From CAVUPF01 sp963743285 (GTDB lineage Bacteria; Actinomycetota; Thermoleophilia; Solirubrobacterales; 70-9), in assembly GCA_963743285.1 (NCBI GenBank), contig CAVUPF010000012.1, forward strand, positions 62,001 to 126,000: DNA of 64,000 nt, read 5' to 3'. How positions within the stretch are numbered: the first letter of the stretch is position 1; each line of letters opens with the position of its first letter. Below are positions 34,089 through 43,810 of this stretch, in pieces. The notes under the pieces are model-generated. The model had not been told where the DNA came from, ran no database searches, and was given only the letters and a program-made list of their open reading frames with translations. A program made the position numbers and the translations under genes.

Positions 34089-34307
34089 ATGGCTGTTCAA
34101 GATCAGGACAACTTTCGCCGGGCCCAGGCTGAGCTTGAGCCAAAGGAGGATCTATCTCCCTTCATGGGCAAGTGGGTCGCCCTCCGCAACGGCAAGGTCA
34201 TCGCCAGCGATCTCAGCGCAAAGGGCCTGCGCAGCAAGGCAGAGGTCCAGCCCACGGACGTGGTCATGCCGATTCCTCGCTCCCGTGCGGGCTACTTCAT
34301 CGCCTGA
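34089..34307 (+). CDS. DUF5678-like small protein
   Basis: The 72-residue protein contains FMGKWVALRNGKVIASDLSAKGLRSKA, the beta-hairpin motif of DUF5678-type proteins (GKWVAxxxGxVIxSdxxxxxL), and ends PRSRAGYFIA. ATG 34002 in the same frame overlaps the stop of the previous gene and is an alternative that adds 29 residues. It is followed 5 bases later by a retropepsin-like protease gene. The pairing suggests a functional module, but its job is unknown. Confidence 0.65.
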   Translation: MAVQDQDNFRRAQAELEPKEDLSPFMGKWVALRNGKVIASDLSAKGLRSKAEVQPTDVVMPIPRSRAGYFIA

Positions 34308-34312
34308 GGTAC

Positions 34313-34729
34313 GTGGAACGCCCTGGGAGCTTCACCGCTCCGTACAGACCAGGCGCCGACGGACAGCTGCGGCCGTATCTTTGGCTCACGCTGGTCGGGC
34401 TTAAGCAGGGCCAAGAGACTCTGATCTCCGGCCTCGTCGACACGGGCGCCGATAGGTCTGTGCTCCCGATCGACTACGCCGAGGAACTCGGTTACACGGT
34501 CGATGACCTCGCCCCCGTGGAGGTAGGCCAGGTTGAGGGCTCCGCATCGGCCTGGATCGCCCAGCAGTCCTGTGAGGCCTTCGTCGACGGCATCCCAGAA
34601 ATCAAATTCGAGATCAAGCCCCTGTTCGTCGCGACATTAAATGCCCTCTGGGGGCGCGCCGATCTGATGATGACCTACACCGTGAGCGTGTCGGAGAAAG
34701 ATCAGGAGTTGTCCTTGCATCTCGCCTGA
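34313..34729 (+). CDS. Retropepsin-like aspartic protease
   Basis: The protein of about 138 residues has a probable GTG start. It carries LISGLVDTGADRSVLPIDYAEELG, the DTGA-S/D catalytic signature and flap of single-domain retropepsin-like aspartic proteases that act as dimers. A second hydrophobic block (PLFVATLNALWGRADLM) corresponds to the ALGR-D motif near the end of the fold. It follows the DUF5678-like gene immediately. Substrate unknown. Confidence 0.7.
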   Translation: MERPGSFTAPYRPGADGQLRPYLWLTLVGLKQGQETLISGLVDTGADRSVLPIDYAEELGYTVDDLAPVEVGQVEGSASAWIAQQSCEAFVDGIPEIKFEIKPLFVATLNALWGRADLMMTYTVSVSEKDQELSLHLA

Positions 34730-35339
34730 TCGCCAGCCGCCGCGATTAGACATCTTCTGTCCCTGGATCGACAACTCGATCTCGAAGCCGCGGTCGCGAA
34801 TCGCGGTCTGGGTCGATCGGGCGCTGCATATGCGGTGAACACTCGGGGTCTGCTCGACAACCTCCCTGGCCATGCTCGCCCTGGGCGTCGCTGCGACGCA
34901 TACGCTCGGCGAGGCGTCGATTGCGCCTGGGGCCTGAAATGAGTTGCTGCTGAGGGGGCGTGGACTGGGGAAGGGCACGCGGATTGCGGCCCAATATCGT
35001 AAAGTCAGGCACTTCTGGCGATGAGTGCCTGAGCGCGCCGTTGCTGCAGCGGAGCGCAGCTCGGCGAGGTAATCAAGTTTTCGGCACCCATAGGTGGGTA
35101 CGCGCTACACGTTAGGCGCCAGCGGGCGCCGCATAGCTGGCCGCGACAAATCCACTGCGGTGCATTGGTTCGGGAACAGAGGTGCCGGACTCAAACCCTC
35201 TCTGGGGGAGACGGGAGCGTTGAGGTTAATTCGGGCGCCGATCGCTGGGCGGCGGCGGGGGCTGAGTCTTGAGTGTAGGCGCACCCGCTTCCCGCCGCCT
35301 GGGGGAGCGGGCCGGGAGTCGCGGAAGAATGTCGGATCT
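34730..35339. other. Non-coding stretch with small palindrome
   Basis: I see no convincing gene. The one notable structure is a palindrome at 35005-35032. The stretch ends at the 3' boundary of the minus-strand group II intron. Confidence 0.5.
35005..35032. repeat. Dispersed palindrome, copy 1
   Basis: Arms TCAGGCACT (35005-35013) and AGTGCCTGA (35024-35032) flank the loop TCTGGCGATG. A copy at 41145-41176 matches 26 of 28 bases, including the loop. Confidence 0.7.
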
Positions 35340-35380
35340 GTCGGGTAGGCCGGGCGCATTGCTGCGCCCGGCCCCCCTCA

Positions 35381-35414
35381 GAACCGGACGTGCACGTTTC
35401 CGCGCATCCGGCTC
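35381..35414 (-). ncRNA. Group II intron domain V
   Basis: A 34-nt hairpin starts GAGCCGG and ends CCGGTTC. It has the AGC catalytic triad and a GAAA tetraloop, the diagnostic catalytic domain of group II introns. Confidence 0.85.
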
Positions 35415-35573
35415 AAGCGAGCCCTGAAGGCTCGTAGGCGTCCCGCAGTTCCCTGCCTTTGCTGTTCCCGGCGCAATGCCGGGTGCGGCAGTGGGTGTGT
35501 ATGAGACGGGATTCAGCCAAGCCCGACCTGCCGGCCTCCCGAATGGCGACGATGGTGGTAGTCGCCCGGGAGG

Positions 35574-36453
35574 TCACCAACCACTGTTCCCACTCCTGCG
35601 GGGTTTGTGGCCGGTGATCAGCAGCGAAGAGCATGCCCCGGATGCCCGGCAGATCGGGCAGCGGCCGTCCTGGGCTTCAAGCAGCCGCAGGCTGGTGCTG
35701 TCGATCGGTAGGGGCGGCGCCTTGCGCCGTCGCCAGGCCCAGTATTCGGCAAGTGCGGGGTCGTCCGGAGACGCCGCGCCCTTGACGATCTGGTGTCGGA
35801 CGATCTTGGTCCAGGCGAACCTGTGCATGTAGGCGCCGCTTTGGACGCCGAACACCCACCGGTCGCGCCTGGTCCTGTCGAACATGCCGAAGTACCGGGC
35901 GATGATCCAGCGCTTCGGCTTGCTCGCAGTGGCTGAAGATAGCCCACTTGTAGGTGAGTCGCCACAGGTGGGGATCGAGCGCTCCGAACGTCGCGCTTGA
36001 GACCTGCGTCCGGTAGTAGGCGGCCCAGCCCCGGATGACGGGGTTGAGCCGCTGATCACCGCGGTGACATTGGTCCCGCGCAGGGACCGCGTCTCGGTGC
36101 GGAGCCCTCCCGGATTCGTCTCACGGCCGCCTTGCTCGGCTTGATCAGCGGCTTGCCGCCGTATCGGCGGACGTTGAATCCCAGGAAGTCAAAGCCCTCA
36201 TCGAGAGTGACAATCCGCGTCTTGTCCTCGTTGAAAGCCAGTCCCCTGGACTCAAGCCAGCTGGCAAGCCGCGCCTTGACCTCAGCGCCTGGGCCTTGTG
36301 TGGCAGAGGGCGACGAGGTCATCGGCGTACCGGATCAGTGACCGGAGCAGTCCGTCACCGTCTTGCCGGCATGGCGGCCGGCCTTCTGGTAGGAGACTCC
36401 AGCGGCGCTTCTCCATCCCGTGCAGCGCGATGTTTCAACAGCACGGGGCTGAC
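35574..36453 (-). pseudogene. Group II intron reverse transcriptase, 3' half
   Basis: Read on the minus strand, the sequence resumes with a VVSPVLLNIALHGMEK-like segment (one extra base near 36435). It then gives LIRYADDLVALCHTRP (the YADD active site, near 36340-36305), a frameshift, and ARLASWLESRGLAFNEDKTRIVTLDEGFDFLGFN. It ends in a maturase region and an HNH-like segment (RLLEAQDGRCPICR). The N-terminal half is at 38671-39435. The protein cannot be made in one piece. Confidence 0.75.
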
Positions 36454-36550
36454 GACTGCTCCCACGCAATCGCGAACTTCGAGTTTGAGCGGTCGATTCC
36501 GCGGCCGGCGGGGAAGGAGTCGGCCGTGATGTGTAGTACTCAAGGGACTG

Positions 36551-36990
36551 ATGGCCAGTCGTCGAGCTCACGCCGACGAGTACGCGGTTCGGGTCAACCG
36601 CGCGGTCGAGTTGCTTGGTCGAGCTGCTCGCCGGCGGACGCGGTGCGGGCGCTGCAGGCCGAGCATGCGTCTGTCGGAGCGTCAGGCGCGTCGGTACGTG
36701 AACGCGGCGCTGCGAGCGGCCGGACGGCGTCGCGGTGCCGGAGCGCACGGCGGTGTTCACGGTCCGGCTGGCGCCGTCGTTGATCGCCGGGCTGCGTCGG
36801 CACGCGCGGTCGCGGGGGCTGACGCTGAGCGCGACGGTCGCGGAGGCGGTGCGGTGGTATCTCGGTCAGGGCACGAGCGACACGGTGGCAAGGCGCGTTG
36901 AGATCGAGTTCGTGTCTGACCGGCTCGCCGGCGCGCGGCTGGCGCAGGCGTACGGGTTCGTGGTGCCCGAGCGGCGCCGAGTGACAGCCA
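36551..36990 (+). pseudogene. HTH plus ribbon-helix-helix protein, frameshifted
   Basis: The N-terminus MASRRAHADEYAVRVNRAVELL continues, across changes of frame near 36617 and 36690, into SERQARRYVNAALRAAGR and then VPERTAVFTVRLAPSLIAGLRRHARSRGLTLSATVAEAVRWYLGQG. The last part is a ribbon-helix-helix domain. Small proteins of this layout often precede large serine recombinases and probably regulate them or bind the ends. The C-terminal end is uncertain. Confidence 0.55.
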
Positions 36991-37000
36991 ACGATCGGAG

Positions 37001-38670
37001 TGATGATGAGCGACAGGGTCTCGCAGGCGGACGGGCAGAGCGGGCCGGGTGGCGGCGATCTACGCGCGGGTGTCCTCCGAGCGCCAGCGCCAGGACGAGA
37101 CGATCCAGAGCCAGACCGTCGGGCTGCGTGAGCTCGCCGCCGAGCGCGGGCTGCTGGTCCCCGAGGATCTCGTGTTCGAGGACGAAGGGTTCTCCGGCGC
37201 GACGCTGACGCGCCCGGCGCTCGAGCGGCTGCGCGACCGCGCCGCGGAGGGCGCGTTCGAGGTGCTGCTCTGCCACGCGCCCGATCGGCTCGCGCGCCGC
37301 TACGCCTACCAGGTGCTGCTGCTCGAGGAGCTCGCCCGCGCCGGCGTGGAGGTCGTGCTTCGCCAAGGAGCCCGAGCGGGGCGACACCCCCGAGGACGAG
37401 CTGTTGCGCCAGTTCCAGGGGATGATCGCCGAGTACGAGCGCGCGCAGATCGCCGAGCGCACCCGGCGCGGGAAGCTGCACCGCGCCCGCACCGGCCCTC
37501 AGGCGGTGATGTCGGGCGCGCCCTACGGCTACCGGTACGTCAAGAAGACCGAGCACATCGAGGGCTTCTGGGAGATCGACGAGGCCCAGGCGCAGGTCGT
37601 GCGCGAGGTGTTCGACCGCTACATCAACGACGGCGCCTCGATCGGCGAGCTCGCCCGCTGGCTGACCGAGCGTGGGGTCCCGACGCGGACCGGCAAGGCG
37701 GTGTGGGACCGCTCGACGTCTGGGGGATGCTGCGCAACCCCGCCTACCGCGGGCAGGCCGCGTTCGGGAAGACCAAGACGCCGACCGGCACGGCAAGCCG
37801 ACGCGCACCACCCGCGCCGCGCGGCGAGCGCCACGGCCGCCGGCCGCACGCGCAGGACCAGCCGGCCGAGAAGTGGACGCTGATCCCGGTCCCGCCGCTC
37901 GTCAGCGAGGAGACGTTCGAGCTCGCGCAGGCGCGCCTTGCCGCACAACGCGCACTTCGCCAAGCGCAACACCAAGGAGCCGACGCTGCTGCAAGGCATC
38001 CTCGTCTGCCGCGAGTGCGGCTACGCCTGCTACCGCACCTCGACCCGCACGACGAACAAGCGGATCTACTACTACCGGTGCATCGGCTCTGACGACTACC
38101 GCCACATCGGCGGCGCGTCTGCCACAGCCGCCCGATCCGCGCCGACGAGCTCGACGCGCTCGTCTGGGACGAGGTCCGCCGGCTGCTCGAGAGACCCCGC
38201 AGCTCGTCCGCGCCGAGATCGACCGCCGCCTGACCGCGCTGCGACCGAGCACCCCGCCGCTCGCCGCCGCGAAGCGCTCGAGCGCGACCTCACCCGCGCC
38301 AGCGGCGCGATCGAGCGGCTGATCGAGGCCTACCAGGAACAGCTGATCTCGCTCGAGGAGCTGCGCGCCCGGATGCCCGACGCTGCGCAAGCGCCAGAGC
38401 ACGCTCCGCGCCCAGCTCGACAGCGCTCGACGCAGAGCTGCACGACGCCGAGACCTACCTCAAGCTCGCCGACACCCTCGAAGGGTTCCTCGGCCGCCTC
38501 GCCGACGGCCTCGATCAGCTCGAGCATCGCCGAACAGCAACGCGTCCTGCGGCTCGTCGTCCGCGAAGTCCTGATCGGCGGCGACGACGACACGATCACC
38601 ATCCGCCACTCCATCCCGACCCCGACCGGAGGCCCCGATGACCCAAGTTACCTTTTGCGTGGGAGCAGTC
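37001..38670 (+). pseudogene. Large serine recombinase, multiple frameshifts
   Basis: Fragments in different frames add up to one recombinase. The resolvase domain has IYARVSSERQRQDETIQSQ (catalytic Ser), GFSGATLTRPALERL and DRLARRYAYQ. A FQGMIAEYERAQIAERTRRGK linker and a recombinase domain follow (GASIGELARWLTERGVPTRTGKAVW, WGMLRNPAYRGQAAFGK). A zinc ribbon (CRECGYACYR...YYYRCIG) and a coiled coil lead to the end VREVLIGGDDDTITIRHSIP. At least five single-base shifts are needed. Conserved residues survive on both sides of each break, so decay is recent or the shifts are assembly errors. Confidence 0.8.
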
Positions 38671-39435
38671 ATCACCCCGCCCTGGGGAGTTCCCTCCTCG
38701 GTCGGGGCGAGCCTCACCGTCGATCACGCCCGCCTTCAACCATTCCCGGACCATCCCCCTCGCGGGGAACGTACCGAGCTGGTGAAGGATGTGGTCATGC
38801 GCGATCAGGTCGAACGCCGCTTCCAGGTCCGCGTCAAGCACCCAACGCCGCTTGGGCGGTTGCCCCCACGGTCCAAAAGATCGCTGCGATCGCGTCCTGG
38901 CAGGCGCGTCCCGGGCGAAATCCGTAGGACTTCGGCTCAAAACGCGCCTCCCACTCGGGCTCCAGCGCGTTGACCGTGTGCGCTTGTCGCGCGCGGTCCA
39001 CGATCACTGGAATCCCGAGCGCCCGCGCTCTTCGCGCCGGCTGCTTGCTTCGGGATGAACACCCGTCGGACGGGGAGGGCCTTAAACGGCGCGGGCTGGT
39101 GCTGCAACCGTGTCGGCCAAGCGGCCTTCTCCCGGGGCTGACCACCACCTCGCCGTCGACGCCCGCCGTCAGGCGTCCTGCGTTGCGCTCGGTCACACGC
39201 CGTACGCTCAAAAGCGCGTTGGCGCGCGAACGCAACATCAACTTCTGCAGGTTCCTGACCTTCGCCAGGTTCCCCGCCCTGCTCGCCGTGAAGATCCGCT
39301 GGCGTAGAGCCGTACGCTCTCCTCGGCCGCACGCCAGTCGATCTCGCGCCAGCCGACGGGCGCGTCCTCCGGTCCGTTCACCACGACGAATGTCGCGGCG
39401 TCCAACTTGTCCTTCGGTTCGGTGTCTTTGGTCAT
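38671..39435 (-). pseudogene. Group II intron reverse transcriptase, 5' half
   Basis: From MTKDTEPKDKLDAATFVVVNGPEDAPVGW on the minus strand, the sequence continues through frame changes into FTASRAGNLAKVRNLQKLMLRSRANALLSVRRVTERNAGRLTAGVDGE. It then gives PARRVFIPK, FEPKSYGFRPGRACQDAIAAIF, KRRWVLDADLEAAFD and EGTPQGGV, the reverse-transcriptase motifs up to domain 4. It stops at the serine-recombinase insertion. The rest of the gene lies at 35574-36453. Confidence 0.75.
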
Positions 39436-40150
39436 CTTCCTCTTCACAGGCCCACCTGACCGCGTCAGCGCCCTTTCGGGCCGGGCACAAGGCCCGGTAT
39501 CCGGCCGGTTATCCGAGACGGCCGGCTGGAGGGGCCAGCCATCATGTCCCGGTTTCCCGTCTGCCTTTCGGCTACCGGCATTCGCTTCTCGGTCATCCGA
39601 TTCCCGCCGGGGGATTGGGCCTCCCTCACGGTCGGCTTACCGGCCAAAGGCCGGACCCCAACGGGGTTACCACGTTCCGCACGCACGAGCTACGACCGGG
39701 GTGGGTGCCCTCTCTACCCCGAGGATGGCGGTGCTCGTCCCGGACTGAGCGGAGTCACTCAGCCGGCGCCTGCCGCATCTACTGCGGCCAGTCCCTGCAC
39801 CCCGCTCCAACATCCATCTATGCGGGGCTCAACATTACGAGGCATCAACGAGGATTTACGCGCGTTCACCCGTCCGGCCTTCCCCTCGCCTGTGGCCGCC
39901 CGGATGCAACGGGCCGCCCTTGGGCTTTCCCCCGAGCTTCGCACCCCGCCGACCAGGAGCCGGACGACGCACGTCGGGGCGGGGACAGGCCATCGAGCAC
40001 GGACCTGAAACAACGCTCTACGACATCAGGCGAACCTCCGATCCTGCGTTGTTTACTCGTTGCGTGCGACCTCGCGTCGCACCGTCCATTACGCAAGTTC
40101 GGGCCGTACCAGTCAGGTGCTCGTAATGCCGTGAAAGCATGCGTGATGTG

Positions 40151-40864
40151 CTATCCGTCCTGCGAGAAGCTAAAGCTGGCCTTCGCCTTCGTGCAGCTGT
40201 ATCGGTCGGTGCTCGTGCTGCGACTGCATATCCAGTTCGGCGTTGTGAACTGGCCGTAGATGTCGGCCGGTTCGGTCGTCGTCGTGAAGCTGCCGGCGTC
40301 GATCGCCTTGTCCACGGTCTTGCAGGTCGTAGCAACCTCGGTGATTGTTTCGAAGGCGAACACTCCCTTACCGGGTAGCTGCCGGCTCACGCTGAGGCAG
40401 TAGGCGCTCCCCGTCCCCTGGGGCTCAGACGTTCCCGACCACGACAGCGTCTTGTGTTTCACCGGACCGCTATTGAAATTGGGTGGCAAAAGGCACTGCG
40501 TGGCGACCGCGATCTTGCCCTTCACGCTCCCGCGGGCACCGAAGCGCCCGCTGATGACGACGCTGTTCTTAGAGTCAGCGGGCAGGATCTCCTTGACCGT
40601 GAAGCGGCCGCCGGAGATCGGCGCTTGCTTTTGGTAATGCGGGGGGCCGGGGGCGGGGTTGCCGCACGCGGCCTCAAACGGCCCTCTGAACTTGGTCAGC
40701 ATGCTCCCGTTAGCGGAGACTTCGAAACGGATCGCAGTGCTCTCTTCCCTTCCGGTCCCCCCGAAGTACACCGCCCGCTTCTGCGGCTGCGCCGCCAGCG
40801 CGAGCGTGGCGGTAAGCGTGAACGCCGCGGCGATGAGCGCGAACAATCCGACCGACTTGGTCAT
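40151..40864 (-). CDS. Exported protein of unknown function
   Basis: The 237-residue protein has a signal peptide (about 1-25, LFALIAAAFTLTATLALAA) and a CAGGAGG site before its ATG. The mature part is beta-rich with several Cys (ACGNPAPG, TQCLLPP, AYCLSVS, TTCKTVD, WICSRS, RYSCTKA), suggesting disulfide-stabilised strands. Thermoleophilia genomes carry many exported proteins of this style. The group II intron lies just downstream and does not cut it. Confidence 0.65.
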   Translation of the reverse strand: MTKSVGLFALIAAAFTLTATLALAAQPQKRAVYFGGTGREESTAIRFEVSANGSMLTKFRGPFEAACGNPAPGPPHYQKQAPISGGRFTVKEILPADSKNSVVISGRFGARGSVKGKIAVATQCLLPPNFNSGPVKHKTLSWSGTSEPQGTGSAYCLSVSRQLPGKGVFAFETITEVATTCKTVDKAIDAGSFTTTTEPADIYGQFTTPNWICSRSTSTDRYSCTKAKASFSFSQDG

Positions 40865-41144
40865 CGAGAGCCTCCTGAGCGGTGGTCAGTGCAGGCCAAG
40901 TCTAGGGGGTCACGCGGTCCCGCTTAAGGCCAGCCAAGTCCGACTGCGACCGCGGCAACGACCGTTATCAACGCCAGCATCTCCTTATATCCATGACGCC
41001 CCATTGGGCCAACCATACAAACGTGCCTAGCCCATGCCTAGAACTAGGGAGCTTCCGGGAAGCGATCAGGAGGGCTGGCCAAAGCGAGGCGACCGCTGGC
41101 CCGACTTCTGTACCCAACTACGGACGCGCCGGCGATTTTCGTCG

Positions 41145-41176
41145 TTTCAGGCACTTTTGGCGATGATTGCCTGAAA
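41145..41176. repeat. Dispersed palindrome, copy 2
   Basis: Arms TTTCAGGCA (41145-41153) and TGCCTGAAA (41168-41176) enclose CTTTTGGCGATGAT. It is the second copy of the palindrome at 35005-35032, in the same orientation. Confidence 0.7.
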
Positions 41177-41314
41177 CCGGCTCTCGGCGACGACGCTGGT
41201 GCACTACCGCAAGCACGGCGATCCTCTCCGCGATCCGCCAGGCGAGCGTCCGCCATTTGCCGCTACGCTAGTCGCTACATGCGCACAGTCCGCCTCACCA
41301 AAAAGGGACGATTC

Positions 41315-41809
41315 ATGACGTTCAGGTTGGCCTCGATTCTGGCGTCGGTTGCTCTGCTGATGCTTGCGGTCGTCGGGATTGCGCTTGCCGCGAAGCCGAA
41401 ATCGGGATACACGTACAGCACGCCGAGCACCGGAAGCCCATCGGTCTACTTCAACGCCGTGGGCGCCAAGAAGCTGACCGATTTCTCGGCCGGGCTGGCG
41501 CTCAAGTGCAAGTCGAAGACCTGCGGTGGCTTCGGCGGGATCAAGTCGCTTACCAGCAACTCCGTCAAGGTCTCGAAGACAGGCACGTTCAAGGTGAGTG
41601 GCAAGATCCTCACGGTGAACAACAAAAGGCTGGGAACCGAGATTGCGACCGGAAAGTTCGTGAGCGCGACCAAGGTGAAGGGGACGGTCACGACGCACGC
41701 TAACCTCGGCGAATACAAGGGCGTTACCAAAAGGTACACGGCGACGGGCGCTCCCTCTAGCCCAGATCTTGCGCGCGCCCAGAGTTGGAGGTGGTCTGAT
41801 GTGAGCTAA
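41315..41809 (+). CDS. Exported protein, 3' end altered by group II intron
   Basis: The protein of about 164 residues starts at MTFRLASILASVALLMLAVVG after an AAAGGGACG site; the earlier ATG at 41279 lacks one. A signal peptide (1-27) precedes a Lys/Gly/Thr-rich mature domain with a Cys pair (CKSKTCGG). The frame runs into the group II intron, so the last residues and the stop codon come from intron sequence. The original C-terminus may differ. It resembles the exported protein family at 40151 in style. Confidence 0.6.
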   Translation: MTFRLASILASVALLMLAVVGIALAAKPKSGYTYSTPSTGSPSVYFNAVGAKKLTDFSAGLALKCKSKTCGGFGGIKSLTSNSVKVSKTGTFKVSGKILTVNNKRLGTEIATGKFVSATKVKGTVTTHANLGEYKGVTKRYTATGAPSSPDLARAQSWRWSDVS

Positions 41810-43802
41810 TCCAACATAAGCTCGTCGTCGCCAGCGGGTGAGAGTCCCGTCCGAGTAGCTGCCAGGAGGCTCGGTAGCAGGCTGGCGGCTCATCCCGGAA
41901 ACGGGTTGGGTCGAAGCCCAGCGTCAAGAAGCCCATAGGGGGGAGCAACTCGATGGTCCGCAGCGTTACGCGAAACCTGCCGCGTCGTTAGGGGCCCGCC
42001 TGCGGGCGGGAAGAGGAGGAGCCGAGCCGGGGGTGATCACGGCGAAGGCCACGGAAGGGGTGTAGAGCCTGGAAGCGCAGCCCCGAGGAACCTCCCGGCG
42101 TATGGGGTGTGGAACGTCGAGAAGGTGACGGCGGGAACTGGGGAGGCCCTCCCCGGCCCGGTGGCTGCGGAATGTCCATCGGAGAGTCGCGTCCTATAAC
42201 CGGTCTGCGCCGGGAAGTGGATGGGTGCCGGGTGGGTGTCGGAGGCGGCCGTAGTACCGCTTGAGCCGACGGGACAACACAACCCGCGGTGAGGGAAGGG
42301 CCGCTACTTCGTTCACGCGTCACGCATAGGGAAGGGCCGGTGAGTGCCAGATGGCTATGACCACCAAGCAAGATCAAGTCCGAGAACTACAGCGAACGCT
42401 TTACCGGGCGGCCAAGGCCGATCCCGGACGACGGTTCCACGCGCTCTATGACAAGGTCCACCGCAGGGACGTCTTGGAGCGGGCGTGGGAGCTGGTGCGC
42501 GCCAACGCGGCGCGGCCGGCATCGACACGCAGACCATCGCCGATGTCGAGCACTACGGGGTCTCCCGGTTGCTCGATGAGCTGGCTGCGGATCTGAAGGA
42601 AGGAAGGTGGCGACCGCTGCCCGCGCGCCGGGTGTTCATCCCGAAACCCGGACGTGAGGAGCTTCGCCCGCTCTCGATTCCTGCTGTCCGCGACCGCGTC
42701 GTTCAAGCGGCCACCAAGATCGTCATCGAGCCGATCTTCGAGGCTGACTTTTTGCCGTGCTCGTTTGGTTTTCGACCCAAGCGATCACAGCACGACGCCC
42801 TCCAGGTCCTCGTTGACGAGGCGTGGAGGGGCAGGCGGTGGGTTGCCGAGTCGGATGTCGCCAACTGTTTCGGCGAGATTCCACACTCAAAGTTGATGTC
42901 GGCGATCGAGGAGCGGATCGTCGATCGTCACATCCTCAAGCTCTTGCGGGCGATGCTACGCGCGGGAGTGATGGAGGACCGGGCGGTCAGGCGCAGCGAC
43001 GCCGGGACTCCGCAAGGCGGGGTTATCTCGCCGTGCCTGTGCAACGTCTACCTGCACCGGCTTGACCGGCAGTGGGCCGAGCGCGGACACGGGGTTCTGG
43101 TGCGTTTCGCGGACGATCTGGTCGTGATGTGCCAGAGCCGGGAGGAAGCCGAGCACGCCCTTGAGGCGCTGCGGGCGATCCTCTCGGAGCTGGGGCTCAC
43201 GCTCAAGGAGGCCAAGACGCGAATCGTGGAGCTGCGCGAGGGCGGTGAGGGGCTGGACTTTCTCGGCTTCCACCACCGCTGGGTGCGCGGCAACACGCCC
43301 GCTTCGCGGCATCTTTGCTTCCTTGTCCGCTGGCCCTCGCGTCAGGCGATGCAGCACGCCCGTGAGCGAATCCACGAGATGACGGATCGCCGCTGGCTCC
43401 TGCGCCCGGTCGATGAGGTCACCGGGAAGGTCAACGTCTTCCTGCGTGGCTGGGCGGGCTACTTCCGTTACGGAAACTCGGCTCGTCACTTCGACGCGAT
43501 CAGTGCCTACGCGACCGAGCGCCTGGTCCTGTTCGTAGCCAAGCGCCACAAGCGGAGCCGGGACTACGGCTGGTCGGTTCTCGCCTTCCAGTCGCCCGAC
43601 CGGCTTGGCCTGATCGATCTCAACGGAATCGTCGTCGCCCCACGTCCGCGCGGGCGTGGCGGGGATAGCCGAATGCCGACGGCGAAGAACGTCGGTGAGC
43701 CGTGTGCGGGAGAACCGCACGCACGGTTCGATGTGGCGGCGGGAGGAAACCAGGCCAGTCGGGCTTGCGTAGCCGCACGACCCAGGCGCCTCCCGTCGAC
43801 CC
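41801..43802 (+). mobile_element. Second group II intron (ends approximate)
   Basis: A structured leader (41801-42350, with AGCGGGTGAGAGTCCCG) is followed by a reverse-transcriptase gene, a domain V at 43697-43729 and a downstream stem closed by GGGAGG/CCTCCC. The 5' end lies between about 41770 and 41801 and the 3' end near 43802. It is a different lineage from the intron at 35340-40082: the enzyme has FADD instead of YADD. Both target exported-protein loci. Confidence 0.75.
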
Positions 43803-43810
43803 TAAAATAA
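42351..43810 (+). CDS. Group II intron reverse transcriptase/maturase, one frameshift
   Basis: The N-terminus MAMTTKQDQVRELQRTLYRAAKADPGRRFHALYDKVHRRDVLERAWELVRAN lies in one frame. The protein then continues in another (GIDTQTIADVEHYGVSRLL) after a missing base near 42508. Reverse-transcriptase motifs are PARRVFIPKPG, SFGFRPKRSQHDAL, SDVANCFGEIPH, AGTPQGGVISPCLCNVYLHRLD and VRFADDLVVM (catalytic). A maturase domain follows (VNVFLRGWAGYFRYGNSARHF). The frame stays open past the expected end near 43660 and runs through domain V. Confidence 0.8.
43697..43729 (+). ncRNA. Group II intron domain V
   Basis: The hairpin GAGCCGTGTGCGG...ACGCACGGTTC carries the AGC triad and is 33 nt long. It lies inside the open reading frame of the intron protein. 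Confidence 0.8.

Larger units (their letters stand above)
36454..38670 (+). mobile_element. Serine-recombinase element with terminal inverted repeats
   Basis: GACTGCTCCCACGCAA at 36454-36469 is repeated as a perfect inverted copy at 38655-38670, and 22 of the first 26 bases match. The element splits the intron reverse transcriptase between its PQGGV and SPVLLN motifs. It carries a small helix-turn-helix/ribbon-helix-helix gene and a large serine recombinase gene, both frameshifted. The recombinase C-terminus (PSYLLRGSSH) is encoded through the right repeat. Terminal inverted repeats are not expected for a serine-recombinase element. Confidence 0.7.
35340..40082 (-). mobile_element. Group II intron, interrupted by another element
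   Basis: The 5' end is set by GTGCGACG at 40082-40075 and the 3' end by TACCCGAC ending at 35340, both typical of bacterial group II introns. A 34-nt domain V lies at 35414-35381, and the domain VI hairpin follows. The ribozyme domains I-III occupy about 39440-40082 and the reverse-transcriptase gene about 39435-35550. Removing the 2217-bp insertion at 36454-38670 leaves about 2.5 kb, the normal size. It lies 68 bases downstream of an exported-protein gene. Confidence 0.8.
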
